Shown: piece by piece, positions 8,081 to 17,419 of the stretch
Layout: each line of letters starts with the position of its first letter
How positions within the stretch are numbered: the stretch's first letter is position 1
DNA from: Woeseiaceae bacterium
GTDB taxonomy: Bacteria > Pseudomonadota > Gammaproteobacteria > Steroidobacterales > Woeseiaceae
DNA length: 45,517 nt
NCBI GenBank assembly: GCA_030066625.1
Contig: JASJBG010000014.1
Location: 1 to 45,517, forward strand
Reading direction: 5' to 3'
Position numbers and translations under genes: made by a program
The notes under the pieces: generated by a model
The model's input: only the letters and a program-made list of their open reading frames with translations
Databases searched by the model: none
What the model was told of the DNA's origin: nothing

Positions 8081-8911
8081 ATGCAGCTCGAGTACACCCT
8101 CATGCACGGTGCCGGCAACCGGATCGTCGTCATCGACGAGCGCTCCTCGGGACGCGAACCGCCCGGCAGCGAACAGCTCGCGCTGCTGGCGGATGCACAC
8201 ACAGGCGTGGGCTTCGACCAGCTCATGTGGCTCACGACGCCACGAGACGCTGCGGCTCGCGCCCGCTACCGCGTTTTCAACGCGGATGGCTCCGAGGTCG
8301 AGCAATGCGGCAACGGCGTGCGCTGCGTTGCCTGGCTGCTTTCTGACGCGGCGGAGGACGAAGACATCGCTCTCGAAGGGCCGGCGGGCGCGGTCACGAG
8401 TCGCGTGCTCGGCCCGAACCGCGTGTCCGTCGACATGGGCGCGCCCGTGTTCGAACCGGACAGCATTCCGTTCGTCGCCGAATCTGCCGCCATCTGCCAC
8501 GAACTCACCGTCAACGGCGAGACGCTCGATGTCTCGGTCGTATCCATGGGCAACCCGCACTGCGTGCTCACGGTCGAGGACGTAAATACGGCCGACGTCG
8601 CGGCGCTGGGGCCCGCCATCGAGCTCCACGAGCGTTTTCCGGTCCGCACCAACGTCGGCTTCATGGCGGTCCCGGACCGCGGCCACGTCGAGCTGCGTGT
8701 CCACGAGCGGGGCGTCGGCGAGACGCTGGCCTGCGGCACCGGCGCCTGCGCCGCCGTGGTCGCGGCCCGTCGTCGGGGGCTGGTCGATGACGATGTCGTC
8801 GTGAGCCTGCCCGGCGGCGAACTCATGGTAAGCTGGCGCGGCCGTGACACGGACCCGGTCTGGCTGACCGGGCAGGCTGAAATCTTGAGCGAAGGAACCA
8901 TCGACATATGA
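8081..8911 (+). CDS. dapF: diaminopimelate epimerase
   Basis: DapF interconverts LL- and meso-diaminopimelate for lysine and peptidoglycan synthesis. The protein has 276 residues from ATG 8081, preferred over an in-frame ATG at 8057 because M-Q-L-E-Y-T-L-M-H-G-A-G-N aligns with the family N-terminus. The two catalytic cysteines are C76 (E-Q-C-G-N-G-V-R-C) and C218 (L-A-C-G-T-G-A-C-A). The usual H-G-x-G-N-D-F reads H-G-A-G-N-R-I, an unusual substitution after the conserved Asn. It begins the dapF-DUF484-xerC group and overlaps the next gene by four bases. Confidence 0.96.
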   Translation: MQLEYTLMHGAGNRIVVIDERSSGREPPGSEQLALLADAHTGVGFDQLMWLTTPRDAAARARYRVFNADGSEVEQCGNGVRCVAWLLSDAAEDEDIALEGPAGAVTSRVLGPNRVSVDMGAPVFEPDSIPFVAESAAICHELTVNGETLDVSVVSMGNPHCVLTVEDVNTADVAALGPAIELHERFPVRTNVGFMAVPDRGHVELRVHERGVGETLACGTGACAAVVAARRRGLVDDDVVVSLPGGELMVSWRGRDTDPVWLTGQAEILSEGTIDI

Positions 8912-9612
8912 GCACCCAGCGTAAGCCGGAGTACCTTGAAGAGTCCCTGTCCGAAGAAACAATTGTCGATTACCTGGAAAACCACCCCGATTTTTTTGAA
9001 CGCCACGCCTCGCTGCTCGGCGCGCTCAGGCTGCCGCATGCTTCCGGCGGCGCGGTCTCGCTGGTCGAACGGCAGGTCTCGGTCCTGCGCCAGAAGGACC
9101 TGAAGCTCGAACGCCAGCTCAAGGAACTGATTGCGGTTGCCCGTGACAACGATGTCCTGGCGGCAAAGATCCACGCACTGTCGCTGCAGCTCATGGGCAG
9201 TACGGACCTTCCCGGCACGATCGCGGCGATCGAAGAAGCCGTGCGCGCCGGTTTCAGCGCGGACCACGGCGTGCTGGTTGTCTTCGGCGACCCGGACGCA
9301 TTCGCCGATGTCGACGCCGGGCGCTTCTTCCGCGCCGTCAGCCGAGACGACGAGGCGCTGAAGCCGTTCGGAACGTTCCTCGCCGGCAACGGCCCACGCT
9401 GCGGGCAGGCACGCGACACACAGCTCGACTACCTGTTCCGCGACGATGCCGCCGATGTGGGCTCCGTCGCGCTGGTACCTCTGGGCCCGAAGGCCGAGAT
9501 CGGCTTCCTCGCGATCGCCAGCACCGATGCCAAGCGTTTCCATCCCGGCATGAGCATGGATTTCCTCGCCCGCGTCGGCGACCTCGTCGCGGCGGCGCTC
9601 AAACGCTTCTGA
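8908..9612 (+). CDS. DUF484 family protein
   Basis: This 234-residue cytoplasmic protein has the family opening: V-D-Y-L-E-N-H-P-D-F-F-E-R-H near residue 25, then L-P-H-A-S-G-G-A-V-S-L-V-E-R-Q and a coiled-coil segment. A GAF-like C-terminal half ends with the typical M-D-F-L-A-R-V-G-D-L-V-A-A-A-L. No function is established for DUF484; its constant place between dapF and xerC in gammaproteobacteria is the main clue. ATGA overlap with dapF; three bases separate it from xerC. Confidence 0.93.
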   Translation: MSTQRKPEYLEESLSEETIVDYLENHPDFFERHASLLGALRLPHASGGAVSLVERQVSVLRQKDLKLERQLKELIAVARDNDVLAAKIHALSLQLMGSTDLPGTIAAIEEAVRAGFSADHGVLVVFGDPDAFADVDAGRFFRAVSRDDEALKPFGTFLAGNGPRCGQARDTQLDYLFRDDAADVGSVALVPLGPKAEIGFLAIASTDAKRFHPGMSMDFLARVGDLVAAALKRF

Positions 9613-9615
9613 CCC

Positions 9616-10524
9616 ATGAACGACAGTGAGCGGGCCTGGATCGACCGGTTCATCCGCCACCTCGAGGTCGAGCGCCGCCTGTCGGCGCTGACCTGCAAAC
9701 ACTATCGCCGCGATCTCGAAGCGCTGGCCGGCTGGACCGACAAGGCCGGCATCGACCGCTGGGACGCGCTCGACAGCGAGCACGTCCGGCAGTGGTCCGC
9801 GGCCACCTTTCGCGGCGGCATGAGCTCGAAGAGCATCCAGCGGCGCCTGTCCGCCGCACGCACTTTCTACCGCTACCTGCTGCGCGAGAAGCACGTCCGC
9901 GGCAATCCCGTGCAGTCGGTATCGGCACCGAAGGCCGCGAAGCGGCTGCCCGGCAACCTCGACGCGGATCGCATGGCGAGGCTGCTCGAGATTCCCGGCG
10001 ACGGCGCGATCGTGGATCGCGATCGCGCGATCCTCGAACTCCTGTACTCATCCGGCCTGCGGCTGGCCGAGCTGACCGACCTGGACCTCGGTGACGTGGA
10101 CTTCGGCGACAAGACCGTGCGGGTCACCGGCAAGGGCAACAAGGACCGGATCGTTCCGGTTGGCCGCAAGGCGCTGTCGGCGCTCAGGAACTGGATTGCT
10201 GCCCGCGCCGGCCTGGCGGATGCGGAAGAGCCGGCGCTGTTCGTCAGCAGTCGCGGCTCGCGGCTGTCGCAGCGCGCCGTGCAGGCCCGCGTCACCCACT
10301 GGGCGAAGGTCCAGGGCATCGATACCCGCGTCTATCCGCACCTGTTCCGGCACTCGTTTGCCACTCACCTGCTCGAATCCAGCCACGACCTGCGCGGCGT
10401 CCAGGAGCTCCTGGGCCACGCCAATATCTCGACGACGCAGGTGTACACGCACCTTGATTTTCAGCACCTCGCCCAGATTTACGACGAAACACATCCGCGG
10501 GCGAAGAAGCGTTCGCGCAAATAA
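9616..10524 (+). CDS. xerC: tyrosine recombinase XerC
   Basis: XerC acts with XerD at dif to resolve chromosome dimers. The 302-residue protein has the N-terminal SAM-like core-binding domain (about 5-95) and the catalytic domain with all active residues: R149 (S-G-L-R-L-A-E-L), K173 (K-G-N-K-D), H242 and R245 ([10 protein letters not shown]), H268 (L-G-H-A-N) and nucleophile Y277 (Q-V-Y-T-H-L). Its position after dapF and DUF484 identifies it as chromosomal XerC and not a mobile-element integrase. Confidence 0.95.
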   Translation: MNDSERAWIDRFIRHLEVERRLSALTCKHYRRDLEALAGWTDKAGIDRWDALDSEHVRQWSAATFRGGMSSKSIQRRLSAARTFYRYLLREKHVRGNPVQSVSAPKAAKRLPGNLDADRMARLLEIPGDGAIVDRDRAILELLYSSGLRLAELTDLDLGDVDFGDKTVRVTGKGNKDRIVPVGRKALSALRNWIAARAGLADAEEPALFVSSRGSRLSQRAVQARVTHWAKVQGIDTRVYPHLFRHSFATHLLESSHDLRGVQELLGHANISTTQVYTHLDFQHLAQIYDETHPRAKKRSRK

Positions 10525-10566
10525 TCGTCTCGCGGCCCGCGTCGGGCCCGCATCCCGGGAATCGCT

Positions 10567-11097
10567 ATGGAACAGTTCAGAGGGACGACCATCGTCTCCG
10601 TCCGCCGCAACGGCAAGGTTGCCATTGCCGGCGACGGCCAGGTCAGCATGGGCAACACGGTCATGAAGGGCAACGCGAGGAAAGTACGGCCTCTCGCCGG
10701 TGGTCGCGTGATCGCGGGCTTCGCCGGCGGTACCGCGGACGCGTTCACGCTGTTCGAGTTGTTCGAGTCCAAGCTCGAGCAGTACGGCAACCTGACCCGC
10801 GCCGCCATCGAGCTCGCGAAGGACTGGCGCACGGACCGGCGCCTGAGGCGCCTCGAAGCGCTGCTCTGCGTCGCGGACACCGAGGCCTCTTTCATCATCT
10901 CGGGCAATGGCGACGTCATCGAGCCCGAGAACGACCTGATGGCGATCGGCTCGGGCGGCTCTTTCGCGCAGGCCGCCGCGCTCGCGCTGATCGAGAACAC
11001 CGAGCTGTCCGCGCGCGACATCGCCGAGAAGGCGCTGATGATCGCGGGCGACATCTGCGTCTATACGAACCAGAACATCGTCATCGAGGAACTCTAG
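10567..11097 (+). CDS. hslV: ATP-dependent protease subunit HslV
   Basis: HslV is the peptidase ring of the HslUV (ClpYQ) protease. Its 176 residues include the catalytic N-terminal threonine after a short propeptide: M-E-Q-F-R-G precedes T7-T8-I-V-S-V-R-R, so cleavage after Gly6 is needed, while E. coli HslV loses only Met. G-D-G-Q-V-S-M-G and the K-G-N-A-R-K-V-R segment are typical. The gene is 42 bases after xerC and two bases before hslU, with which it is surely co-transcribed. Confidence 0.96.
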   Translation: MEQFRGTTIVSVRRNGKVAIAGDGQVSMGNTVMKGNARKVRPLAGGRVIAGFAGGTADAFTLFELFESKLEQYGNLTRAAIELAKDWRTDRRLRRLEALLCVADTEASFIISGNGDVIEPENDLMAIGSGGSFAQAAALALIENTELSARDIAEKALMIAGDICVYTNQNIVIEEL

Positions 11098-11099
11098 TC

Positions 11100-12431
11100 G
11101 TGTCACAGATGACCCCGAGAGAAATCGTCCAGGAACTGGACAAGCACATCGTCGGTCAGGACGAGGCCAAGCGTGCCGTGGCCATCGCGCTCCGCAACCG
11201 CTGGCGCCGAGTGCAGGTCGGCGAACCGCTGCAGAGCGAGATCACGCCGAAGAACATCCTCATGATCGGCCCGACGGGCGTCGGCAAGACCGAGATCTCA
11301 CGCCGTCTCGCGAAGCTCGCGAAGGCACCGTTCGTCAAGGTCGAGGCCACCAAGTTCACCGAGGTGGGCTACGTGGGACGTGAGGTCGATTCGATCATCC
11401 GCGACCTGATGGACGTGGCCATCAAGATGATTCGCGAAGACGCGATGGCGAAGGTGCGCCATCGCGCCGAAGACGCGGCTGAGGAACGAGTCCTCGATGC
11501 GCTGCTGCCGCCCGCGTCCGGCGTCGGCTTCACCGCCGAGACCTCGCCCGGCGACTCCGACACGCGGCAGAAATTTCGCAAGATGCTGCGCGAGGGCAAG
11601 CTCGACGACAAGGAAATCGAAATCGAGATCCAGGCAATGCCGATCGGCGTCGAGATCATGGCGCCGCCGGGCATGGAAGAGATGACCAGCCAGCTGCAGG
11701 GCATGTTCCAGAACCTCGGCGGAAACCGCCGCAAGACGCGCAAGCTCAAGGTCGACGAGGCGCTGAAGCACCTCACCGACGAGGAAGCGGCGAAGATGGT
11801 CGACGAGGAGGAGCTCAAGACGCAGGCGCTCGAGGCCGTCGAGCAGCACGGCATCGTGTTCCTTGACGAAATCGACAAGGTAGCCAGGCGCTCCGAGACG
11901 CAGGGCGCAGACGTGTCCCGCGAGGGCGTGCAGCGCGACCTGCTGCCGCTCGTCGAGGGTTCGACGGTCAACACGAAGTACGGCATGGTCAAGACCGATC
12001 ACATCCTGTTCATCGCGTCCGGCGCGTTCCACGTTTCGAAGCCGAGTGACCTGATCCCGGAGCTGCAGGGCCGATTCCCGATCCGCGTCGAGCTCAAGTC
12101 GCTGTCGGTCGAGGATTTCGTTCGCATCCTCACCGAACCCGACGCATCGCTCACCGATCAGTACGCCGCGTTGCTCGCGACCGAGGAAGTCGACCTCGAG
12201 TTCACAGAGTCAGGCGTGCGCAGGCTCGCCGAAGTTGCCTTCCAGGTTAACGAGAGCACCGAGAACATCGGCGCGCGACGGCTGCACACCGTCATGGAGC
12301 GACTGCTCGAGACGATATCGTTCGAGGCTTCCGACAAGTCCGGCACGCACCTGCAGATAAATGCCGGCTACGTTGACGACCACCTCGCCGAGCTTTCGAA
12401 GGACGAGGACCTGTCGCGGTACATCCTGTGA
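11100..12431 (+). CDS. hslU: HslU ATPase / unfoldase
   Basis: HslU is the AAA+ hexamer that unfolds substrates and feeds them to HslV. Its 443 residues contain Walker A (G-P-T-G-V-G-K-T, 57-64), the inserted I-domain (about 110-230), Walker B (V-F-L-D-E-I-D-K), and sensor and C-terminal motifs ending R-Y-I-L, the tail that docks into HslV. GTG at 11100 gives [10 protein letters not shown], matching the E. coli start; ATG 11109 is the alternative. The gene ends in a GTGA overlap with the DUF971 gene. Confidence 0.97.
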   Translation: MSQMTPREIVQELDKHIVGQDEAKRAVAIALRNRWRRVQVGEPLQSEITPKNILMIGPTGVGKTEISRRLAKLAKAPFVKVEATKFTEVGYVGREVDSIIRDLMDVAIKMIREDAMAKVRHRAEDAAEERVLDALLPPASGVGFTAETSPGDSDTRQKFRKMLREGKLDDKEIEIEIQAMPIGVEIMAPPGMEEMTSQLQGMFQNLGGNRRKTRKLKVDEALKHLTDEEAAKMVDEEELKTQALEAVEQHGIVFLDEIDKVARRSETQGADVSREGVQRDLLPLVEGSTVNTKYGMVKTDHILFIASGAFHVSKPSDLIPELQGRFPIRVELKSLSVEDFVRILTEPDASLTDQYAALLATEEVDLEFTESGVRRLAEVAFQVNESTENIGARRLHTVMERLLETISFEASDKSGTHLQINAGYVDDHLAELSKDEDLSRYIL

Positions 12432-12784
12432 CGCCTACCGAGCTCCGACTGGACCCGTCGAAAAGCAGGCTGACCGTATCCTGGGAGGACGGCCGGACTG
12501 TCGAGTTCACCGCCGAATACCTGCGCGTGCATTCACCCAGCGCCGAGGTCAAGGGACACGGTCCGGGGCAGGAGACGCTGCAGGTCAACAAGGAAGACGT
12601 CACGATTGCCGCGATCGAGCCCGTCGGCCACTACGCCGTGAAGCTCGTCTACGATGACGGGCACAACACGGGCCTGTACTCGTGGACCTACTTGCGTGAG
12701 CTCGGTGAGCGCCAGGCGGAGAACTGGCAACGCTACCTCGACCGCCTCGAGGCGGAAGGGTATGCTCGGAAAAACGCCGAATAA
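12428..12784 (+). CDS. DUF971 domain protein
   Basis: This 118-residue cytoplasmic protein consists almost entirely of the DUF971 fold, also found as the N-terminal domain of gamma-butyrobetaine hydroxylases. Visible are L[18 protein letters not shown], [18 protein letters not shown] and T-Y-L-R-E-L. Stand-alone DUF971 proteins have been linked to iron-sulfur or related biology, but no activity is certain. The GTG start overlaps the hslU stop by four bases; the hslV-hslU-DUF971-ubiE order is common in pseudomonads and relatives. Confidence 0.9.
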   Translation: MTPTELRLDPSKSRLTVSWEDGRTVEFTAEYLRVHSPSAEVKGHGPGQETLQVNKEDVTIAAIEPVGHYAVKLVYDDGHNTGLYSWTYLRELGERQAENWQRYLDRLEAEGYARKNAE

Positions 12785-12804
12785 GCACCTCCGACCCACC
12801 CACG

Positions 12805-13563
12805 ATGTCCAAGACCGATAAAGCCGCCGAGTCCACGCACTTCGGCTACAAGACCGTCGCGAGCGAGGAGAAAGCCGGACTCGTCAGGGACGTCTTCGAT
12901 TCGGTCGCGACGCGCTACGACGTCATGAACGACCTGATGTCGGGCGGCCTGCACCGCCTCTGGAAGCGCTTCACGATTAACGAGGCCAACGTTCGCAAAG
13001 GCCAGCGCGTGCTCGATCTCGCGGGCGGAACCGGCGACCTCGCCATCAAGTTCGCCTCAAAGGTCGGCCCGACCGGCGAAGTCGTGCTGGCGGATATCAA
13101 TCACGCGATGCTGGAACAGGGGCGAAAGCGACTGATCGACGCCGGCGCCGGCGCCAACGTCTCGATCGCGCAGGTGGATGCCGAGAGCCTGCCGTTCGAT
13201 GATCGCAGCTTCGACTGCATCACGATCGCGTTCGGCCTGCGCAACGTTACCGACAAGCAGGCGGCACTCGAGTCGATGTTCCGCGTGCTGAAGCCGGGCG
13301 GCAAGCTGCTGATTCTCGAGTTTTCAGAGCCCGCGAAGGCGCTGAAGCCCGCCTACGATCTCTACTCGTTCAAGGTGCTGCCGGCACTGGGCCGACTCAT
13401 CGCCAGTGACGCCGACAGCTACCAGTACCTCGCGGAGTCCATCCGCATGCACCCCGACCAGGAGACGCTGCTCGGGATGCTCGAGGCAGCAGGCTTCGAA
13501 CGCTGCCGATACCAGAACCTGACGGGCGGCATCGTTGCTCTGCACACGGGCTACCGTCTCTGA
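12805..13563 (+). CDS. ubiE: ubiquinone/menaquinone C-methyltransferase UbiE
   Basis: UbiE is the SAM-dependent C-methyltransferase of ubiquinone (and, where present, menaquinone) synthesis. The 252-residue protein has the opening F-G-Y-K-T-V, then [10 protein letters not shown]-x-M-N-D, SAM motif [11 protein letters not shown], motif [12 protein letters not shown], and the UbiE signature F-G-L-R-N-V-T-D. No men genes are in the window, so the ubiquinone role is the one supported. It is followed closely by ubiJ and ubiB, forming the usual cluster. Confidence 0.96.
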   Translation: MSKTDKAAESTHFGYKTVASEEKAGLVRDVFDSVATRYDVMNDLMSGGLHRLWKRFTINEANVRKGQRVLDLAGGTGDLAIKFASKVGPTGEVVLADINHAMLEQGRKRLIDAGAGANVSIAQVDAESLPFDDRSFDCITIAFGLRNVTDKQAALESMFRVLKPGGKLLILEFSEPAKALKPAYDLYSFKVLPALGRLIASDADSYQYLAESIRMHPDQETLLGMLEAAGFERCRYQNLTGGIVALHTGYRL

Positions 13564-13573
13564 GTCCACGACG

Positions 13574-14182
13574 ATGGATCCGCTCGAAACGCTGCTGCGG
13601 CCTGCCGCGAGCCTCATCAACCGGCAGATTCGCGAGCGCACGCCAGCACGCGATCTCTGCGCCGAGCTCGACGGCACGCTGGCCGCAATCCGCGTGCGCG
13701 ACACCGGGCTCGCGATGTATTTCGATATCGGCGACGACGCCCTGACGCTACGGGGCGACGCAGACGCGGAGCCTGACATCGTCATCACCGGTTCGCTGAT
13801 TACGCTGGCGAAGCTCGCCGCGAGCGGCGACGAGAACATGATTCGCGACGGCTCGGTGGAGCTCACCGGCGATGCGGGCAAGGCCGTCAAATTCCAGCAG
13901 CTGCTTAAGTACGCGAAGCCCGACGTCGAGGAAGAAATGGCCGGCGTTGTCGGCGATGCAGCGGCACACCAGCTGGGCCAGGCGGCCAGGGGCTTTGCGC
14001 GCTGGCTGGGCGAGGCGCACGACACGATGCGCGGCAACGTTCGCGAATACCTCCAGGAGGAGAGCCGCGACGTCCCCAGCCGCTACGAGGTCGAGCGCTT
14101 CCAGAAGCGCGTCAATACGCTGCGCGACGACGTCGACCGCCTCGAGGCGCGCATCAACCGGCTCGCCGGGAAGCGCGGCTGA
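13574..14182 (+). CDS. ubiJ: ubiquinone biosynthesis accessory factor UbiJ (SCP2 domain)
   Basis: UbiJ binds lipid through an SCP2-like domain and helps organise the aerobic ubiquinone-synthesis complex. From ATG 13574 it has 202 residues; an in-frame ATG at 13535 lies within ubiE and is unlikely. An SCP2-like domain (about 15-110, with D-I-V-I-T-G-S-L-I-T-L-A-K-L-A) is followed by a C-terminal coiled coil (F-Q-K-R-V-N-T-L-R-D-D-V-D-R-L-E-A-R-I), as in E. coli UbiJ. The stop codon shares one base with the ubiB start. Confidence 0.9.
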   Translation: MDPLETLLRPAASLINRQIRERTPARDLCAELDGTLAAIRVRDTGLAMYFDIGDDALTLRGDADAEPDIVITGSLITLAKLAASGDENMIRDGSVELTGDAGKAVKFQQLLKYAKPDVEEEMAGVVGDAAAHQLGQAARGFARWLGEAHDTMRGNVREYLQEESRDVPSRYEVERFQKRVNTLRDDVDRLEARINRLAGKRG

Positions 14183-15750
14183 TGGCAAAGCAGCGCACAT
14201 TCTCGCGGGTCCTGAAGATCCAGCGGGTGCTGGTCAAGTACGGACTCGACGAGGTCATCAGCGCCACCCATTACCTGCGACCGCTGAGGTTTCTGTTCGT
14301 GCTGTTCCCGCGCAAGGTCGATCGGTCGACGCCGCTCGGCAAGCGCATTCGCCTCGCGCTCGAGGAGCTCGGCCCGATCTTCGTGAAGTTCGGCCAGGCC
14401 ATTTCGACCCGCCGCGACCTGCTGCCGAAGGACATTGCTGACGAACTGGCCAAGCTGCAGGACGCGGTTCCGCCGTTTCCCGCCGAGGAGGCGCGCGCGA
14501 TCATCGAAGACGCCTACGGCAAGCCCGTGGACGAAGTTTTCGAGCGCTTCGATCGCGAGCCGCTGGCTGCAGCATCGATCGCCCAGGTGCACTCGGCGAA
14601 GATCACCGAGGGTGCCGAGGTCATCGTCAAGATCTTGAGGCCCGGGGTCGAAGCGCAGATCGAGCAGGACCTGGCTGTCCTGCGCACGCTCGCCGGACTC
14701 GCCGAGAAATACTGGCACCTCGGCAAACGCCTGCGTGCGACCGAGGTCGTGGACGAGTACGAGCACACGATCCTCGACGAACTCGACCTCATGCGCGAGG
14801 CCGCCAACGCGGCACAGCTCAAGCGCAACTTCGAAGGCTCGGAGATGCTCTACGTGCCCGAGATCTACTGGGACTACTGCGGCCCCGAGGTCATGGTCCA
14901 GGAGCGCATCTTCGGTATCCAGATCAGCGACATGGACGCGCTGCGAGAGGCCGGCGCCAATATCAAGTGGCTGGCCGAGAACGGCGTCGAGATCTTCTTC
15001 ACGCAGGTCTTCCGGCACAACTTCTTTCACGCCGACATGCACCCGGGCAATATCTTCGTGCTGGTCGACGACCCCGACAAACCGAAGTACGCGGCCGTCG
15101 ACTTCGGCATCGTCGGCTCGCTGAGCGCCGACGACCGCCGCTACCTGGCGGAGAACTTCCTCGCGTTCTTCGATCGCGACTATCACCGTATTGCGCAGCT
15201 GCACCTCGACTCCGGCTGGGTGCCCGAGGGCACGCGCGTCGAGCAACTCGAATCCGCCGTGCGAACCGTGTGCGAGCCGATCTTCGACAAGCCTCTCGAC
15301 GAGATCTCGTTCGCACAGGTGCTGATGCGCCTGTTCCGGGTCGCGCAGCGCTTCGACGTCGAGATCCAGCCGCAGATGATCCTGCTGCACAAGACGCTGT
15401 TCAATATCGAGGGACTCGGCCGCGAGCTGTATCCGAAGCTCGACCTCTGGGAAACCGCCTACCCCGTGCTGAAAAAATGGATGAACGAGCGCGTCGGCCC
15501 CGAGGCGATCCTGAAGGACATCCGCCGCAACCTGCCGCAGGTGCGTGAGACCCTCCGCGACCTGCCGACGGCGCTGCGCAACCTGACCGACCAGGCTGCG
15601 CGCGGCGACCTGACGCTCGCCGTCGACGTCCAGGCCCGCGAGATTCGTGAATTAAAAGACGAGCTCGAGCGCCAGCGTCGGCAGCGCTTCTGGTTGACCG
15701 TCATCGGCGTGGCGGCCATCGTCGGCGCCCTGCTGTTTTCGTCGCTGTAG
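14182..15750 (+). CDS. ubiB: UbiB kinase-like ubiquinone biosynthesis protein
   Basis: UbiB belongs to the atypical ABC1/ADCK kinase-like family and is needed for ubiquinone synthesis, probably as an ATPase that mobilises lipid intermediates. The 522-residue protein shows the family KxGQ motif (V-K-F-G-Q-A-I-S-T-R-R-D-L-L-P), the Ala-rich loop that replaces the kinase P-loop (L-A-A-A-S-I-A-Q-V-H), a catalytic-loop region H-A-D-M-H-P-G-N, and D-F-G. A C-terminal transmembrane segment (about 500-520) anchors it. It overlaps ubiJ and the following acyltransferase by one base each. Confidence 0.96.
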   Translation: MAKQRTFSRVLKIQRVLVKYGLDEVISATHYLRPLRFLFVLFPRKVDRSTPLGKRIRLALEELGPIFVKFGQAISTRRDLLPKDIADELAKLQDAVPPFPAEEARAIIEDAYGKPVDEVFERFDREPLAAASIAQVHSAKITEGAEVIVKILRPGVEAQIEQDLAVLRTLAGLAEKYWHLGKRLRATEVVDEYEHTILDELDLMREAANAAQLKRNFEGSEMLYVPEIYWDYCGPEVMVQERIFGIQISDMDALREAGANIKWLAENGVEIFFTQVFRHNFFHADMHPGNIFVLVDDPDKPKYAAVDFGIVGSLSADDRRYLAENFLAFFDRDYHRIAQLHLDSGWVPEGTRVEQLESAVRTVCEPIFDKPLDEISFAQVLMRLFRVAQRFDVEIQPQMILLHKTLFNIEGLGRELYPKLDLWETAYPVLKKWMNERVGPEAILKDIRRNLPQVRETLRDLPTALRNLTDQAARGDLTLAVDVQAREIRELKDELERQRRQRFWLTVIGVAAIVGALLFSSL

Positions 15751-16322
15751 TGCTGAAGCCGATCGCGAGGGGGCTCTTGTGGCTTGGTGGCTGGACGCCG
15801 ATCGGCGAGCTGCCGACCGTGCCCAAGGCCGTCGTCATCGCGTATCCGCACACGTCCAACTGGGACGGCATCTGGGCGCTGATCTACAAGGTCTACATCG
15901 GCCTCGACGTGCGCTTCTTCGGCAAGGACACGCTGTTCTGGTTTCCGCTCAACATCATTCTGCGCGCGCTCGGCTGCATCCCGCTCGACCGCAACGCGCC
16001 CGGCGCGGCCGTACAGCAGGCCGTCGACGAGCTCACCGAGAGCGAGTCCTTCTTTTTCGGCCTCGCGCCCGAAGGGACACGCAGCCTCAAGGAACACTGG
16101 AAGACCGGCTTCTATCGCATCGCGACACAGGCGAACGTTCCGATCGTCATCGGCATCATGGATTATGGCCGCAAGCAGATCGGCCTCGGGCCGACACTCC
16201 AACTAAGCGGCGACCCGGACACCGATCTCGCCAGCATCCGGGCTGCTTACGACGGCGTCGAGGCCCGCTGGCCCGAGAAAGCGACGCCCATCGCATTCCC
16301 GCCGTCCGCCGGTGAGGGCTGA
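15750..16322 (+). CDS. lysophospholipid acyltransferase-like protein
   Basis: This 190-residue PlsC-fold protein carries motif I as H-T-S-N-W-D (HX4D catalytic pair), a F-F-G-K motif II region and motif III A-P-E-G-T-R-S. The family transfers acyl groups to lysophosphatidic acid or other acceptors at the membrane. The length and single compact domain do not tell which acceptor is used, so plsC is not assigned. The GTG start shares one base with the ubiB stop. Its 3' end overlaps trmB by 11 bases if trmB starts at 16312. Confidence 0.82.
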   Translation: MLKPIARGLLWLGGWTPIGELPTVPKAVVIAYPHTSNWDGIWALIYKVYIGLDVRFFGKDTLFWFPLNIILRALGCIPLDRNAPGAAVQQAVDELTESESFFFGLAPEGTRSLKEHWKTGFYRIATQANVPIVIGIMDYGRKQIGLGPTLQLSGDPDTDLASIRAAYDGVEARWPEKATPIAFPPSAGEG

Positions 16323-17031
16323 GTCCGGCGTGTCGATGAATGGCGCAGACGACAAGCCCCGGAAACGGACCATCCGAAGCTTCGTTCGCCGGTCCGGACG
16401 CCTGACCGAATCGCAGCAGCGGGCGCTCGACGAACTCTGGCCGCGCTTCGGCCTCGAGTACTCGCCGGAGACCATGGACTTCGAGTCGGTATTCGGCCGC
16501 GACGCCCCGGTTACGCTCGAAATCGGCTTCGGCAACGGCGACTCGCTGGTCCGGATGGCCGCCGCGAACCCGGAGCGCAACTATCTCGGCATCGAGGTGC
16601 ACGAACCGGGCATCGGCCACTGCCTGATCGGGATACGCGAGGCCGGTATCGGCAATCTTCGGCTGATCAATCACGACGCGATCGAGGTCCTCGAACAGCA
16701 GATCCCACCCGGCTCGCTCGACCGGATCAACCTGTACTTTCCGGATCCGTGGCCGAAGAAGCGGCACCACAAGCGGCGCATCGTGCAGCCGCGGTTCCTC
16801 GACCTGTGCGCGAAGGCGCTCATCCCGGGAGGCACGCTGCAGATTGCCACGGACTGGGACAACTACGCCGAGCACATCGACGGGACCCTGGACGAAGCGG
16901 CGAGCTTCGCGCTCGGCGAACGTCGCGTCCACGATGGCGACCAGCCGCTCGACCGGCCGCAGACGAAGTTCGAACGGCGCGGTCTTACCCGCGGTCACCG
17001 TATTCACGACTGGTGTTTCGTTCGTAACTGA
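16312..17031 (+). CDS. trmB: tRNA (guanine-N7-)-methyltransferase
   Basis: TrmB methylates G46 of tRNAs with SAM. The protein has up to 239 residues. Family motifs are L-E-I-G-F-G-N-G-D-S-L (SAM loop), N-Y-L-G-I-E-V-H, Y-F-P-D-P-W-P-K-K-R-H-H-K-R-R (the TrmB signature) and T-D-W-D-N-Y-A-E-H. The start is uncertain: GTG 16312 overlaps the acyltransferase gene, while ATG 16336 gives a protein eight residues shorter; neither has a strong Shine-Dalgarno sequence. Confidence 0.93.
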   Translation: MRAESGVSMNGADDKPRKRTIRSFVRRSGRLTESQQRALDELWPRFGLEYSPETMDFESVFGRDAPVTLEIGFGNGDSLVRMAAANPERNYLGIEVHEPGIGHCLIGIREAGIGNLRLINHDAIEVLEQQIPPGSLDRINLYFPDPWPKKRHHKRRIVQPRFLDLCAKALIPGGTLQIATDWDNYAEHIDGTLDEAASFALGERRVHDGDQPLDRPQTKFERRGLTRGHRIHDWCFVRN

Positions 17032-17039
17032 ATCCGCCC

Positions 17040-17067
17040 TTGCGGAACGTCCACGCTGATCTATAAC
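17040..17067 (+). promoter_or_regulatory. candidate sigma-70 promoter of the 96-residue protein gene
   Basis: TTGCGG (17040-17045) and TATAAC (17062-17067) are separated by 16 bp, just after trmB and 58 bp before the next start codon. The -10 matches the consensus at five of six positions and the -35 at three. The gene can therefore be transcribed apart from the long upstream operon. Confidence 0.4.
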
Positions 17068-17078
17068 TAGGTTATGGG

Positions 17079-17101
17079 GCAGCCGGCGGCCTGCCGGCTG
17101 C
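17079..17101 (+). repeat. stem-loop in the leader of the 96-residue protein gene
   Basis: A perfect 9-bp inverted repeat (GCAGCCGGC, 17079-17087; GCCGGCTGC, 17093-17101) surrounds a five-base loop. It ends nine bases before the Shine-Dalgarno sequence and downstream of the candidate promoter. It has no T-tract, so it is more likely an mRNA-leader element or 3'-end protector than a standard terminator. Confidence 0.45.
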
Positions 17102-17124
17102 GATCGACCGGAGGAAAGATTGCT

Positions 17125-17415
17125 ATGGCCGTGCTCTACCCAGTGATTGGGCAGTGGTTCCGACGTCCGAGCGGTACGCTTTTCGAGGTCGTGGCCATTG
17201 ATGAAGACGGCGCGACCATCGAGATCCAGCAGTTCGACGGCACGATCGACGAGGTCGATTTCGAGACCTGGCCGGAACTCCTGCTCACCGAAGTCAGTGC
17301 ACCCGAGGACTGGTCGGGCTCCGTCGACATGGACCCTGAAGACTACGCTGGCCTGAAAGAGGGTGAGATTCCGGCGGGCTTTCACGACCCGCTGGCGTTT
17401 CTCGACAAGATATAG
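17125..17415 (+). CDS. small conserved acidic protein (DUF6763-like)
   Basis: This 96-residue cytoplasmic protein starts at ATG 17125, set by the ribosome binding site GGAGGAAAG. It opens with P-V-I-G-Q-W-F-R-R-P-S-G-T-L-F-E-V-V-A-I-D-E-D-G, a compact beta-strand pattern, followed by V-D-F-E-T-W-P-E-L and an acidic tail with E-D-W-S-G. I recognise it as a small protein widespread in gammaproteobacteria that I associate with DUF6763; no function is known to me. It has its own candidate promoter and a structured leader and is convergent with the Rieske gene. Confidence 0.75.
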   Translation: MAVLYPVIGQWFRRPSGTLFEVVAIDEDGATIEIQQFDGTIDEVDFETWPELLLTEVSAPEDWSGSVDMDPEDYAGLKEGEIPAGFHDPLAFLDKI

Positions 17416-17419
17416 ACCG

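Noticed and set aside
9616-10524. Tyrosine recombinase as a sign of an integrated element
   Set aside because: It sits in the conserved dapF-DUF484-xerC order and has XerC length and motifs; no attachment repeats or cargo genes are near.
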